DNA from: Platanthera guangdongensis
Lineage: Eukaryota; Streptophyta; Magnoliopsida; Asparagales; Orchidaceae
Length of the DNA: 64,000 nt
Direction of reading: 5' to 3'
Assembly: GCA_039583875.1 (NCBI GenBank)
Contig: CM077164.1
Span: forward strand, 69,595,628 to 69,659,627
Shown here: positions 12,012 to 24,057 of the stretch, one piece after another
Numbering within the stretch: position 1 is the stretch's first letter
How the letters are laid out: every line of letters begins with the position of its first letter
Program-made: the position numbers and the translations under genes
Notes under the pieces: model-generated
Database searches by the model: none
The model's input: the letters and a program-made list of their open reading frames with translations, nothing else
Told to the model about the DNA's origin: nothing

Positions 12012-13185
12012 GAGTTTGACGTTCGTCGAACTCAAGTCGATGATAGTCGTGCTCAGCTCGACGAACTCAGAGAAAATTCTCTGAGCTGAGCTCGACGAAC
12101 TTGATTCTCAGGCCAATAATCTTTTGGCATCATACTTCAACCTCAAGTCCAGAATTTCTCTTAACTCCAGTCGACGAACTTGGTTCTCTATTCAACGACT
12201 CCAGGATATTCCACTTTAACATACTAAGATTCAAAAACATCTAAGTATCCCAAGTTCAGAATCATACTTCAGTCGACAAATTTACTATTCTGAGCTCGAC
12301 GAACTTGATACTCAGGTCAACGATCTATGGACACTACAACATTCCAAAGTCCAGAACTGCTCTGTTATCCAGTCGACGAACTTAGCTCTCAGGTCGACAA
12401 ACTTAGTTCACAGGACGATGATCTCAGGGTATTTTACTTCAACAACTTATTCCAGAAACACCTAAGTATTTGAAGTCCAGCTTCACACTCCAGTCGACGA
12501 AGTTAGAATATCAGCTCGACGAATTTGGATCTTAGTTCGACGATTTCTGGATCATCTACTTCAACACTATAAGACCAGAAATAACTAAGTATTCTAAGTC
12601 CAGAATCACACTCCAGTCGACGAACTCACCTTCTCAGCTCGACAAACTTGGACCATATTCCTGATAAGATTTATCAAGTTACAGATAGAAGTTCTAAGCT
12701 CAACGAAATCAGTTCTAAGGTCGATGATTTCTGGATAGTCTACATCAACACTTCATTCTAGAGATATCTAGAATATTCTAAGTACAGAAACACATTGTTG
12801 AACTCCAGTCGACGAACTTAGATTATCAGCTCGATGAACTTAGACCACAGTCTTGGCAAGATTTATCAAGTAGCAGTTAGAAGTTCTCAGCTCGACGAAA
12901 CCAGTTCTTACTTCGACGAACCCAGTTCTAAGGTCGACGATTTCTGGACATGTTCAACATTTTTAAGACCAAGAAACATGGAGTTTTGTTATTCAGTCGA
13001 CGAAGTTATATTCTTTGCTCGATGAACTTGATGCACAGAATTAACGGGTCTAGAGAAAGCAGTTATCAGTTCTTGGTCGACGATCTTGCATCTCAGCTCA
13101 AGGAACAATTATCATCTGGTCGACGAACTCGACTTGTTTGTTCGACGAACTCTGGACACAGATCGACGAATTTTGTTCAATGAAT
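12012..13185 (+). repeat. GTTCGWCGAAC-type word array in U3 of TE-C
   Basis: This is the longest version of the array in the window, with many copies of AGTCGACGAACT, GCTCGACGAACT and GGTCGACGATTT separated mostly by 20-60 bp. The spacers also repeat (phrases such as CCAGAATCACACTCCAGT recur), so the array grew by duplicating word plus spacer. Confidence 0.8.
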
Positions 13186-13440
13186 TCTGTAAAGTTGCAG
13201 ACTTAGAAATTCCCTCCCTCTGTCTCTTTTCTATTGCAATAATTCCTGAGTAATCAATACATAAATATTCTCTGAATATTACCGTTAGAAGCAAACATTG
13301 ATTACGGTCTTCATCAGAATTATTGCTTGTCGTTATTCTATGGGACAGTTAGGGAAATCAATCAATGCAGATATTCCCCAGGCCGTCAGAATTCAATGCA
13401 GAAATAAATTCAAATTTCAAAAGGCAATTTATATGGAAAA

Positions 13441-13448
13441 TATAAAAG
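13441..13448 (+). promoter_or_regulatory. TATA box of TE-C LTR
   Basis: TATAAAAG, in the same context as in TE-A and about 260 bp downstream of the word array. Confidence 0.65.
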
Positions 13449-14252
13449 GGAATTTTCTTTCTCTTACGACAGAGCTCTCGAGCAGGAGTCACAAAAAGGA
13501 AGGGAACAAGGCTGAAAATCAAAAACAGAGAACAAGCAATACATAGGGCATCAACACTAACAAGAAATAAGAAGCCCTAGCCCTAGACTAGAGAAAGAGC
13601 ATCAAGCTGAAGAAGAAGAACAACAACCATTCAAAATCAAGAGTCTTCCTCTGTCTTCTTCCAGGATTCTTTAAAGGGCAACAACTACAATATCAGTTAA
13701 GAAGGTCCTGGAGCTCTTCTACTGGTCTAAGCAAAAGTTTGAAGACCTATCACCCTGCAGCAAGGCTTCAACCTCCTGAACCATTCTACATCTCAGGGGG
13801 AGCCTTTGCTAACATCATTCTTCCATAAAAGTCTTCTCAGTTGTATCTTGAGAAAGAGAAGACAAAATCTATCTCTCATCCCCCCACTGTATAAAGGGTT
13901 CTTAACTCCCTTCAAAAGTTATTCTTGGTTCCAAGTCACCTGATCAAAAGACTTGAGGTTTGGTTTTTGAGCACTTGATCAAAAGCTCATTGGTGGCAGT
14001 CACCTGATCGAAAACTGCTAGTGGATTCCTACCAGGGTGTTAGAAGAGTGGATGTACCCAGGTTGGGAAACCACTATAAATTTCTTCTGTTGTCTGGTTG
14101 CCTTTTTTATTTGTTCTTGCTGTGTTTATGCTTTTAATTTAATTTCTACAGTACTAATAATAGATAGGATTAATTAGCAAAATTTTTATAAACCCTGAAT
14201 ACGCTATTCACCCCCCCTCTAGAGTATTCCTGATCTAACCCTCACTTTCAAT

Positions 14253-14263
14253 TGGTATCAGAG
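14253..14263 (+). other. primer binding site of TE-C
   Basis: TGGTATCAGAG, 2 bp after the LTR, complementary to the 3' end of initiator tRNA-Met as in most plant copia elements. Confidence 0.85.
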
Positions 14264-14361
14264 GAGGGTTCCTTTAGTTGTACAAGCTAACCCTTGAACC
14301 AAAAGATCCTGGGTTAGATCAGATTTCTTATTTTATTTCTATTTAGGATTATACACACAGC

Positions 14362-16477
14362 ATGGCACAGAACAAAGACTATGCAAGCACCAGACCTCCA
14401 GTTTGCAACCTAAATAGGTTTGCCATTTGGAAGGCAAGAATCAAGTTATATATGAACTCTATTGATGAGGATATCTACAATTCCATTTTGATAGGTCCTC
14501 CTCAAGCATCTACATCTACACCATCCTCCAGCACAAATGCAGTTCCACCACCTGAGTGGACTGAAGCCCAGAAGAAGGCAAAGGGTGTTGATGCCAAGGC
14601 CATAAATATTCTAGCCCAAACAATGTCAGATGACATTTTTTAAAAAGTGGTTGAATGCACATCAGCCAAGGGCATCTGGGATTCTCTCAATCAAATGGTG
14701 GCTAGATCTGCTGATGAAAGAAAGGACAAGAGATCCAATCTCATATCCCAGTATGAGATTTTCAAGAAGGAAGAAGCAGAAACAGTAGCAGACATGTACA
14801 ATAGGTTGAGCTCAATCATCAATGAGCTAAAGACCTTGGATAAGGACATCACCCTCACAGAGGTGAATGACAAGATCCTTATGTGCTTCCCAAGCTCATT
14901 GGATTCAAGGATCTGGCCCATCAAGGAGGCCAGGAGCCTAAATGAGATTTCCACTGAATCTCTTTTGGGAAAGCTAAAGTCCTATGGGCAGCTCATCAAA
15001 TCCAGAGAAGAAGCTGAGCAAAGAACACCTCCATCAGCAAGGAAGGAGCATAGCATTGCATTTAAGGCTGCTGAGGAGATAGAGACTCCTAAAAATAAAT
15101 GAAGAGCTGATGGGTCTACTTGCCAAAAGATTTTATAAGATGGTAAGGAAAGACTTTAGAAGAAAGTCATCCAGGCAGGATGAAAAGCCAAGGTATGACA
15201 AAACCCCCACTAAAGAAGTGGTTTGCTTTGGCCGCAAGAAACCTTGACACTTCATCTCAGAGTGTCCAGAAAATCAAAAGAAGGAAAAGAGAAGAGAGAA
15301 GGACTCTAGAAGACAGCACAGCTCAAGACCTTCCTCCAGCAGATATAAGAAGAAGGAGAAAGCGTTTGTAGCGAAATCCTGGAGTGAGACTGAAGATGAA
15401 TGAACATCCTCTAGCTCCAGTGAAGAAGAAGAGGAGGCAAGGGCCAAAGAAGTCTGCCTCATGGCCATTGATGCCTCTAGGAGTTATCCAGATGAAGAAG
15501 AATCAGACAGTGAAGAAGCTTCAGAATCTGAGGCTGACCCGGTATTTTCTTCATTTGACTGTAATTCTGAAACTTTCAAATCTGAATTTAAAACCATGTG
15601 CATTGATCTAATAAATTCAGAAAAAGAAATTAAGACACTTAGGGAAAAACTAGGAAACCAAGAAAATGTTATCTCTGAAAACAATAGGCTAAAGACTGAA
15701 CTAAATCAAGCTAATGAACTAATCAATTCCTTGAAGACACAACTATATGAGGCCAAACAACTTGAGGAATCTCTCAATGGGAGAAGCCTCAAGCTGATGG
15801 ACATTACAAGCACTGTTAATGCCAGACTAAATGGCAAGCTCGGCTTGGGTGCATCATCAAGTTTGTCACTCATTCTCAAGAAGAATATGTTATCCACACC
15901 CATTAAATTTGTTTCTGTTAAAGGAAAAGAAATAATAACTGACAAACAAACCACGGAACAAATGTCTAACTTAAAAGGTTAAAATAACAGAAATCAGAAA
16001 ACCTTAGGTAAAAACAAAGTTCAGCAGATTTTGTCGAACTTAGATCGACGAAATGTGGCCAGTTCGTCGAACTCTAGTCGACGAACTCTGAACGCAAATT
16101 TTAACTATAATTATTCATCTTACTGCGATCGACAAACTATGTATGGTTCGTCGAGCAGAGATCGACGAACGTGGGGCACAGAAAATGACTATGTTCATTC
16201 TCTTGGCAGTGATCGACGATCTCATTCCAATTCATCGAACTCTGGTCGACGAACTCATAACAGTTCGTCGAACCCAGTCAGACTTAACAAAAATTATAAT
16301 TATAACACCAACTCCAACCAAACTAAGAAACCACTTAATCCACTTGCAAATTGGATAATACCACCTAGAAGATATCACCCATTAGGATACAAATCTCAAC
16401 CAGAATTCTCTGTGATATCTAGTTTTTCATATTAGTAATATAAATGACCCAAGGTAACCTGGGTCAAGAACAACTAA
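14362..16477 (+). pseudogene. gag: gag of TE-C
   Basis: The start MAQNKDYASTRPP is conserved with TE-G. The Gag core with the helical region around DERKDKRSN and LTEVNDKIL follows. A zinc knuckle of CCHC type should lie near 15225, but its second Cys is missing (CFGRKKP) and a stop follows. Then comes a Ser/Glu-rich acidic part, a heptad-rich coiled coil (about 15600-15770), and the segment that encodes the word array (16033-16274). Stops at 14641 and within 15240-15410, and a frameshift near 15095, disable it. The frame ends at TAA 16475-16477 right after WVKNN, the same position as in TE-A and TE-G. Confidence 0.85.
16033..16274 (+). repeat. word array inside the gag coding region of TE-C
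   Basis: TTCGTCGAAC and ATCGACGAAC alternate every 20-40 bp within translated sequence. In the Gag frame the forward word reads Ser-Ser-Asn and the reverse word reads Arg-Arg-Thr, giving a Ser/Asn and Arg-rich tail. The corresponding array in TE-G is at 39549-39796. Confidence 0.75.
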
Positions 16478-19400
16478 CTATTTTCCTTGCAGATAAAGAG
16501 CTGTCCAGTTGTGAATCAAGTATGGTACCTGGACAGTGGATGCACCAAACACATGACTGACAGCAAGGACAACCTAATCAACTATAAGTCCAAGCATGGA
16601 CCAATGGTAATCTTTGGTGATTCAAAGTGTGGCTAGTTTGAAGGTTAAGGAGAAATTAAGATTGGAGCAGTTACCTTCAAAAAGGTGACTTATTTTAGAG
16701 GACTCAAGCATAACCTCATCTCTATAAGCTAGTTATGTGATGAAGGTTATCAGGTACAATTCAATTCAACTTCCTGCATTATTTCTAATAAAGAAAATCA
16801 AAATTTTTTAATTGCAAATAAACATGAAAATATTTACTTAGTTGATTTTCATTCTGCCAACTCAGATATTTGTTTGCTTAATATAGTTAGCAACCAAAAT
16901 GATTTATGGCATAAAAGGCTAGGACATGTAAACATGAAAAACATTGCTAGGTTGTCTAAAGACAACCTTGTGAGAGGTTTACCTTCTGGCCCCTACAAGA
17001 CGGAAGGCCTTTGCAGGGCTTGTCAACTAGGCAAGCAAACTAAATCTAGCTTTAAATCTGTAAATAAAAGTGATTCACCTAGGATTTTGTACTTGCTTCA
17101 CATGGATCTCTTTGGACCCATTATTATATAAAGCCTAGGAGGGAAATCCTACACTTTAGTTATTGTAGATGACTTCTCAAGGTTCACTTGGGTGTTCTTT
17201 CTGAGATCTAAGTCTGATATCTTTAAAGTTCTTACAGATTTTCTCAGGACCATACATATTTAATACTCTACTCATGTTGCATTGATCAGAAGTGATCATG
17301 GTACAGAGTTTGAGTCTCTTCTTATGCTTGAGTTTTATGAGAAGGGAGGTATCACGCACAGCTTCTCAGCTCCTAGAACTCCCCAATAAAATGGAGTAGC
17401 TGAAAGGAAAAATAGGACTGTAATTGAAGCTGCAGGCACATTACTTGTAGATGCTTACATGCCCCTAACCTTTTGGGCAGAGGCTGTAAGCACAGCAAAT
17501 TATGTGTTGAACAGGAGTTTGATACATAAACTGAAAACTAGGGGTCCCTATGAATTACTTAAAGGGAAGAAACCTAAAATCACCTACTTTAAAGTATTTG
17601 GATGTGTATGCTATATACATAACAGCAACAAGAAGAACATTAGAAAATTTGAAGCTAAGGCTGAATAGGGAATTTTTCTAGGATATTCTCAAGTAAGCAA
17701 AGCTTATAGGGTATTTAATAAATCATCTTTAAAAATTGAAGAATCTATTCATGTTACTTTTGATGAAGCTAACATGTCTTGCAAGGAGAAAGAGATTTCT
17801 ACCAGTAACCCTTTGTAGGTACCTCACTTGTGTGAGAATATGGATGGACTAAACCTCACCCAAGAGGTTCCAACACATCCTTCTCCACAGGTTGATGAAG
17901 ATAGTGATGAAGAACATCTGGAAGAAGTTGAACCTCCTTCAACAGCAAACATAATTCAACATGAGTAATTAGTTCCAAATATTGTGGTTGAACCAACTCC
18001 ACCCGCTGATCTTGTCACACTAAGGGATCACCCTAGATCTCACGTGATTGGAGACATATCAGCAGGTGTACAGACAAGGCATCAACTCAACCAAGACTTG
18101 ATGTATGCCGGTTTTCTCTCTCAGGTTGAACCTCAATCCATACATGATGCTGAGCAAGATCCCCACTGGATCATTGCAATGCAAGAGGAATTCAATCAAT
18201 TTGAGAGATGTAGAGTTTGTGATTTGGTTCCAAGACCTCAAGACTACCCAGTCATTGGAACCAAATGGGTATATAAAAATAAACTAGATGCCCAAGGTGT
18301 GATTGTGAGAAACAAGGCTAGGCTTGTTGCTCAAGGTTATAGGCAAGAAGAGGGGATTGACTATGACCAAACATTTCAACCAGTTGCAAGGTTAGAAGCC
18401 ATCAGAATTTTTCTAGCTTATGTAGCTTACAAGAAGTTTAATGTATATCAGATGGATGTGAAGAGTGCATTCCTGAATGGAGTACTTAAAGAAGAGGTTT
18501 ATGTTGAACAACCTCCAGGTTTTGTCTCTCCAACTTATCCTTCTTATGTATTTAGATTGCATAAAGCTCTTTATGGTCTAAAGCAAGCTCCAAGAGCTTG
18601 GTATGTGACCCTAGCTAGCTTTTTGATATTGCATAAGTTCACTAGAGGCATTATAGATAAAACCTTATTCACTAGGCACCATAAGGACCAAACATTGTTA
18701 GCACAAATATATGTGGATGACATCATATTTGGGTCTACTGATTCCAAATTATGAAAGAGGTTCTCTGACCTCATGCATTCAAAATATCAGATGAGTAGCA
18801 TGGTTGAGCTCTCCTACTTCCTTGGTCTCCAAGTGAAGTAGCTCCCTGATGACATCTTCATTTCCCAAGCTAATTATGCTAAAGAGCTTATAAATAAGTT
18901 TGGGATGGTTGATGCCTCAGCAAATAAAACACCCATAGCTACCAATGTTGTAATAGATTCTGATCCACATGGGAAACCTGTTGACCAGAAATTATATAGG
19001 GGCATTATTGGGTCCCTACTATATCTTACAGTAAGCAGACCTGATATTATGTTTGCCACATACCTTTGTGCTAGGTTCCAAGTGAACCCTAAAGAATCTC
19101 ACTTAGTTTTCTTAAAAAGGATTTTGAGATATATAAAGAGTTGTCCTAGTCTAGGCCTATGGTATCCCACTGAGTCAGAATTTGATTTAACTGAATATTT
19201 AGATGCTGACTTTGCTGGATGCAGGGTGGACAGAAAAAGTACTTCAGGAACCTGCTAGTTCCTAGGTATGAGATTAGTGTCCTGGTTTTGCAAGAAACAA
19301 TCATATGTGTCCACATCAACTGCTGAAGCAGAATACATTGCAGCTGACAATTATTGTTCCCAGATGTTATGAATTCAAAATCAACTCCTTGACTATGGTC

Positions 19401-19663
19401 TTAACTTAAATAATTCAACTATATTATGTGATAACACAAGTGCTATAGCTATAGCACAAAATTCAGTCCATCACAGTAGGACTAAGCATATAGACATAAG
19501 GCATCATTTCATTAGAGAGTGTGTAGACAAAAACAAAATTAAACTTGTCTATATCTACACTGATTTACAAAGAGCTGATATTTTCATAAAACCCTTGGGT
19601 GAAAGAAACCACTTGTTCTTTATAAATCAGCTTGGAATGATCAATGGAGAAGACTTAGTTTAG
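16478..19663 (+). pseudogene. pol: pol of TE-C
   Basis: Protease has DSG at 16532-16540 (WYLDSGCTKHMT). The zinc-binding region before integrase is intact (LWHKRLGHVN). Integrase shows HMDLFGP and RSDHGTEF. RT (about 18140-19080) keeps [11 protein letters not shown] and YVDD (about 18711-18722). RNase H ends with the MINGED motif and TAG at 19661-19663. Numerous stops, including several in protease (near 16634, 16648 and 16731), and stops near 17129, 17262, 17387, 17666 and 18752, make it inactive. Protein similarity to TE-A and TE-G is high throughout. Confidence 0.88.
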
Positions 19664-20052
19664 TTTCTGTCTGCACTCGACGAATTCTTCAAAGTTCGTC
19701 GAACGGAGTTCGACGAACAGAGAAAGGTTTCTGAGATATTCGTCGAACGGAGATCGACGAACATTTTGTGAGTGAATCAATTTTTGTCGAACAGAGATCG
19801 ACGAATTCGCTTCAGAAAAATTTCGTCGAACAGAGCTCGACGAAATGTCTTCAACTCTTCAGCTGAGCTCGACGAATTGTTTAACTCCAAATTATGTCGT
19901 CGACCTCAGCTCGAAGAATTTTTCATCTTTTGTGGAACGGAGTTTGTCGATTCATATTCTGGAAAACTGTATATTTAGGTTTTCTTCGACCTCCATCTCG
20001 TGCTTTTAGATTCCTTTGCACTTGATTTCATTTTTCTCTTGCAGGTGCTCTA
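19664..20052 (+). promoter_or_regulatory. pol-to-accessory-ORF spacer of TE-C
   Basis: 389 bp, with the best preserved intergenic word array (about 19675-19955), for example GTTCGTCGAACGGAG followed by TTCGACGAAC, an inverted pair with a 4-nt gap. A TATA-like GTATATTTAGG lies at 19969-19979. A pyrimidine-rich run ending TTGCAG (20039-20044) lies 8 nt before the ATG. Same arrangement as in TE-A and TE-G. Confidence 0.6.
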
Positions 20053-20765
20053 ATGGCGATTCCAGCAGGAACCCTTGCAGCAATGAAATTTGACACCGGA
20101 TTCGACGTGGATTTTGACTCTTTCCAGCATTCCGACCCTGTCTTTCTGGAAATTTTGCAAATTCTTGAAGACCAGCAATTGAAAACTCTATTATCCACCA
20201 GGATCAAGATATCTGGAACAGAAATCAGGGAATGGGTGTATATCTCCACCATCATAGATGCCAACACAATGACTGAAACTATAGCGGGTAATGCCCTCAC
20301 CCCCGCTGTCTTAACAGATATTTTTGGATTAAGTAATGGTGAAGACGATTTAGAAATGGATACTGAGGAGTTTGATATGATGCTGAGTATGATGGGTTAC
20401 TTTGGAGCAAACCCTAACAAATTGCTGAAGAAGAAGTATCTTTCTGCTGAGTTCAAGTTTCTAGCAGATATTGTGGGAAAAGTTTTGCTGGCCAAGCACA
20501 CTGCACATGATTGCATCACCAGGCATCAATTTATGGTAATGTGTGCAGTGGTAAATAAGAAGACGGTGAACTGGGCTCAAATTATGTTTGATTTGATTAA
20601 GAAATAGAACAATTAAAAGGAAGTCGGTTTTTGAAGGATCTTATGGATCGTCCTGAAAGAGAAGGCTGCTGAATCTCTGGTCTCCCCAACCATATTCATC
20701 AATGCCTCTAAGAGGCTCACCTGTGCCCTTTTTGGCACGTGGGAAAGGACCATCACAAAGCCCTC
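20053..20765 (+). pseudogene. accessory ORF of TE-C, truncated
   Basis: The N-terminal domain starts MAIPAGTLAAMKFD and is homologous to residues 1 to about 240 of the TE-G protein. A TAG at 20605-20607 ends the open frame. Recognisable homology continues (FINASKRLTCALFG) up to 20765, where it stops in the middle of the conserved WERTITKPS segment and unrelated DNA begins. Confidence 0.8.
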
Positions 20766-22429
20766 TACTTACTCGTTTGCTCGTCCCGAGCAAACAACTT
20801 TTCATGGAGAGTAGAAAAAATTTAACGCTAGAAACGAAAATTGAACCTAAGGAGTAGAATGCAAAGTCTTATGCCTATGCGCGTAGTTATTTTTGTAGAA
20901 AAACATACTCAGCATACAAATTAGTTTTTAATTTTCTAAAATGTGTTTTCACTTATTAATTTTACTTCAAAAATTAAAACCCAGTAAATCTTAAAATCAC
21001 ATTTAGGGAGAAAGTAGCGTGTTTACTAAGATAACATTGCACAAATCGAAGATCGGGATACCCTCCAAAGTAATCTATCAATGTCGATGGTCATAGGCTT
21101 GCCCTTTCACACTCTCGCCACGGCACTTGTTTAACTTATAAGCACAAATCATTAGGGCTTAACTAGGTTGAAATGTAGGCTTAGGTTTTATGGTTTGAAA
21201 AATCAAAGATACAAACGAAGGGTAAACACACCAAAACCTAATGAGAGCTTGTAGAACTTCGCCAATTTCTAAACTCCTTTGTTTCTTTTTCTTAACATGT
21301 TGAAAATTTTTTCTAACTCTCTATTTATTTTCATCTTATATATATATATATATTCTTTTTTTTCTTTTCTCCTTTTTTTCTTCTTTTTTAGAGGAGGAAT
21401 GAAAAATTAAACAACTCTTTTTTTTCAATTAGCCACCAACATAAAATGGCTCCTAATCACTCATAAACTAGTTTTGTTTATATAATTTCAAGCTCGGTGT
21501 TAGGTGTGTAATTAGGATGCTTTTTTAGGCTTTAGTAACATGTTGGTGGAGCTAAAACAAAAGGAATAGTATACGCTCAAATTGGCTTAGCAAAGATAAA
21601 ACGTAAGGTAAGGGTCCAAAGGCTGAAATTTGCCAAAAGAAGTGCCTAAATCATATTTATGCCAATGAGTTTAACCTATGCAAAGTCTTGAGAATAGCTA
21701 GAGGGCAAGTTCTAGACATCGAGAAAGAATACCTCTTTCTTGATCCGCGAAATATCTCTCTAGTAAACTTCTACACACTCTCCTAAACTATTCTTAGATT
21801 TTACCGGTTTCAATGTAGACGTAAAATAAATTATTTCTACGCATTTAGAAAAATAAAAATCAAATTGTATGCTGAATGTTTAAGTCTACTTAAATTCTAC
21901 AAACATGTGCACTTGACTAGAAACACAGCATGACCAATAGTTCTACTCCAAAATTCAAAATTCAATTAAAGCATCAAAATATTCTAAACACTATATAAAA
22001 GTTGAATATTAAGGATTTCACATGTGAATAAATATAGAAATAAAGAGTTCTCTAATTTCAAAATTAAACTTAAATTTTTTTAAAAAACATTTTGTAGTTT
22101 TATGAAGTAAAAATAAAATTAAAAATTGAAAAAGTAAGTTTTTATGATTTTTTGAAAAACTTTTATGATTTTTGTTGTATGTTTTGCTTGAAAAATATCC
22201 CCCCATAGTTAAACAATACATTGTCCCCAATGGAAAAATAAATAAAGAAAAAGATAGGAGACTTCCCTGAAGCGGTCCAAGCAGCACTAAAATGTACCCG
22301 GAAGACAAGACTGAAGCAAAACATATTTTTGAAATATATTTTTTGTAAGAAAAATAAAAGATACATGGCAAGGAAAAAAAACAAAAAGAAAAGATACATG
22401 ATGACGGACTACAACCCCAAAGATAAGAA
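20766..22429 (-). other. 3' untranslated region of TE-D
   Basis: Non-coding, AT-rich. It shares blocks in the same order with 25640-27100 of TE-E, for instance the stretch with CCCTTTCACACTCTC near 21105, and the block with GAGAATAGCTAGAGG near 21690. The inverted repeat TTTGCTCG-TCC-CGAGCAAA is at 20776-20794. A minus-strand frame at 22018-22449 is composed of low-complexity Phe/Leu-rich sequence and I do not believe it is coding. Confidence 0.6.
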
Positions 22430-23637
22430 CTACTTCGTATCATTATCATCCCCCCGAGATGGATAATGAGAGCGCAGAGTCACAAACTCACGGGTAATAT
22501 GAGCCACGGAAGATGCATGGCTCTGCTCCAGCGCGGTAAAACATGCATCAAAAACAGTAAAACGGTTGCCAAAATTGCTCTCCATCTGATTTAGGTGAGT
22601 GTGAATCAACCCAAATTGACGATCCCAATAAGTTTGAGGGTCGGGCTCTGAAGAAGGATCCAGCGGTGGTGGTGGAATGTGGGGAGAGTGAATAGTGCGC
22701 CACTGGGACCGGCACCGAAATAAATATCAAGATCCCCGCAACCGACCGCTGGGGGGATAGCCTCAAATTCTCCATCACGTCGTCGAGCTAGGCCGAGGTC
22801 CTGAAGGGTCTGGAACTGGATGAATTGCGGCGTTTGGACGCAGCTCAAGCGCGGAAGAGTATCCCAAAAGCCGATCTGCTTGGCGAGAAAAGTGATGAAG
22901 TTCCCGCCGTGCACCGCTCCCAACCTCACATTTTCGGCTTGGTGCCGAAAGAAAATGGCGAGCATATAGCCAAGGTTGAGCGGGACCCAGTAAAACATAT
23001 TATATAAATATAGTAAATCTACCCGTGTCACCACTCCATGGCTGTCGACGCAAGCAGAAAGAGTAAAGGTGAGGAGATTGTGGATAATGCGCAAGGCGGG
23101 GGAAATGAGGTGGCTGCCTTTGGATTTCTTTGGGGTGTAGGGTGTGGTGTCATTGCTGAGTTCCGCCCAAAAGGTGAGAAGGTTGACATGGGGAGGGAAG
23201 TCAGTAATGAGATCGAGGTAGGCGGGAGATTGGTAAAAGGCCTCCGAGCAAAAGCCCATGGCGACATTGAGTTGGCAGATTGTGAGCTGATGCATCAACC
23301 CACTCATGCGAAAGACGATGAAATCATCATTCACCGCCCAACGGAACTCGAATGAAGCCAAGAACTCGACGGTGAGCTCAAGGAAAGCGTGCTCGGAAAT
23401 GGAGAAGAGGGAACTCCATCCAGGGGTGGATAAAAATTCCCACACCAAATCCGCCGCTCCAAATGTGGCGAGGATCGCCCAATCCAAGATTCGAAACACG
23501 CCAAGGAGTTTGGCGCGGAGGCGTTCGCTGCGCTCTTTCTTCGTGTGGTTTTCAAAAAGCAGCATGGCTTCCGACGCGGTGGGATCTGTGGGGTGCTCAG
23601 AGGAGGAAGCGGTGGAGCGAGGATGATGGCGAGGCAT
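22430..23637 (-). pseudogene. Athila-ORF1-like accessory gene of TE-D
   Basis: The frame opens with a true ATG at 23637 (MPRHHPRSTASSS) and runs about 310 codons. It has a central region (about residues 30-260) of the kind seen in plant Athila ORF1 / mobile-domain proteins: conserved Trp, Gly and Leu positions such as STPGWSSLF, LTVEFLASF and FRMSGLMHQLT. Near 22700 a frameshift occurs. Past it, another frame continues with sensible protein (PPPPLDPSSEP, then a likely helix around FTALEQSHASS) to a TAG at 22430-22432, so the original protein was about 400 residues. It lies in the position of the envelope-like gene of Athila, but I see no signal peptide or membrane helix. Function unknown. Confidence 0.7.
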
Positions 23638-23730
23638 GGTGAAAAAAGGGAGTAAAAGGGGGTTTTTGAGTTGGCTAATGTAGAGGGGGAGGTGCTGGAA
23701 GGTGTGGAGAAATGAGAGGGGGAGAAATCC

Positions 23731-23738
23731 TATTTATA
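23731..23738 (-). promoter_or_regulatory. TATA box of the TE-D accessory gene
   Basis: On the minus strand CCTATAAATAGG lies about 95 bp upstream of the ATG at 23637, followed by a pyrimidine-rich leader. Together with the word array immediately upstream, this looks like a promoter dedicated to the accessory gene. Confidence 0.55.
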
Positions 23739-23749
23739 GGAATTTCATG

Positions 23750-24057
23750 GTAGGTCACGCCCCCCTGTCACGCCCGTGACATGGGGCGTGACAACCACGT
23801 GTCAAAGACGGAAGGAATCCGAGGCAGAATGCCTCGGATTCGTGGAACATGCCCTAAAGTCATGCCCGTGACTACCAGAGTCACGACCGTGACTCAAGGC
23901 ATGTAAGAAGAATCCTAGGGAGCCGCGCGGGAATCCAAGGCGCTAGCCTTGGATTCCATGGTCACGCCCTGGTCACGCCCGTGACCAGGGGCGTGTCACA
24001 TAAAATATGAAAAAGAAAGGAATCTGAGGCATTGACCTGCGATCACCCCTCTGATTC
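23750..24057 (-). repeat. CACGCCCGTGAC inverted-word array, promoter-proximal part
   Basis: GTCACGCCCGTGAC and GGGGCGTGAC recur, several nested in longer inverted pairs: CACGCCCTGGTCACG pairs with CGTGACCAGGGGCGTG near 23961-23995, and CATGCC pairs with GGCATG around 23849-23905. It ends at the TE-E insertion point and continues beyond TE-E at 30463. Confidence 0.75.
24053..24057. repeat. target-site duplication of TE-E, left copy
   Basis: GATTC directly before the LTR start TGATGCG. The same 5 bp follow the right LTR at 30458-30462. Confidence 0.9.

Larger units (their letters stand above)
11826..14250 (+). repeat. 5' LTR of TE-C (2425 bp)
   Basis: Starts TGTTGGATTCC, ends CTCACTTTCA, and is followed after 2 bp by a tRNA-Met type primer site. 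It is closest to the TE-A LTR but longer, the extra length lying mainly in the U3 word array. Confidence 0.9.
11826..20765 (+). mobile_element. TE-C: SIRE-like Ty1/copia element, 3' end lost
   Basis: It has the 5' LTR 11826-14250, a primer site, gag, pol, spacer and the first 713 bp of the accessory ORF. The sequence then changes abruptly at 20765/20766 to TE-D material. The remaining accessory ORF, polypurine tract and 3' LTR are missing from the window. The 5 bp before the LTR are TAGAT (11821-11825), but the matching duplication cannot be found because the right end is lost. Coding regions carry many stops. Confidence 0.9.

Noticed and set aside
7018..13185. CRISPR-like arrangement of short repeats and spacers
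   Set aside because: The units are short, imperfect, occur in both orientations and lie in eukaryotic LTRs. Spacing is irregular and there are no cas genes.
22018..22449. 143-codon minus-strand frame in the TE-D 3' region
   Set aside because: Phe/Leu/Ser-rich translation of AT-rich DNA. It overlaps the end of the real accessory gene in another frame and has no homolog in the matching TE-E region.
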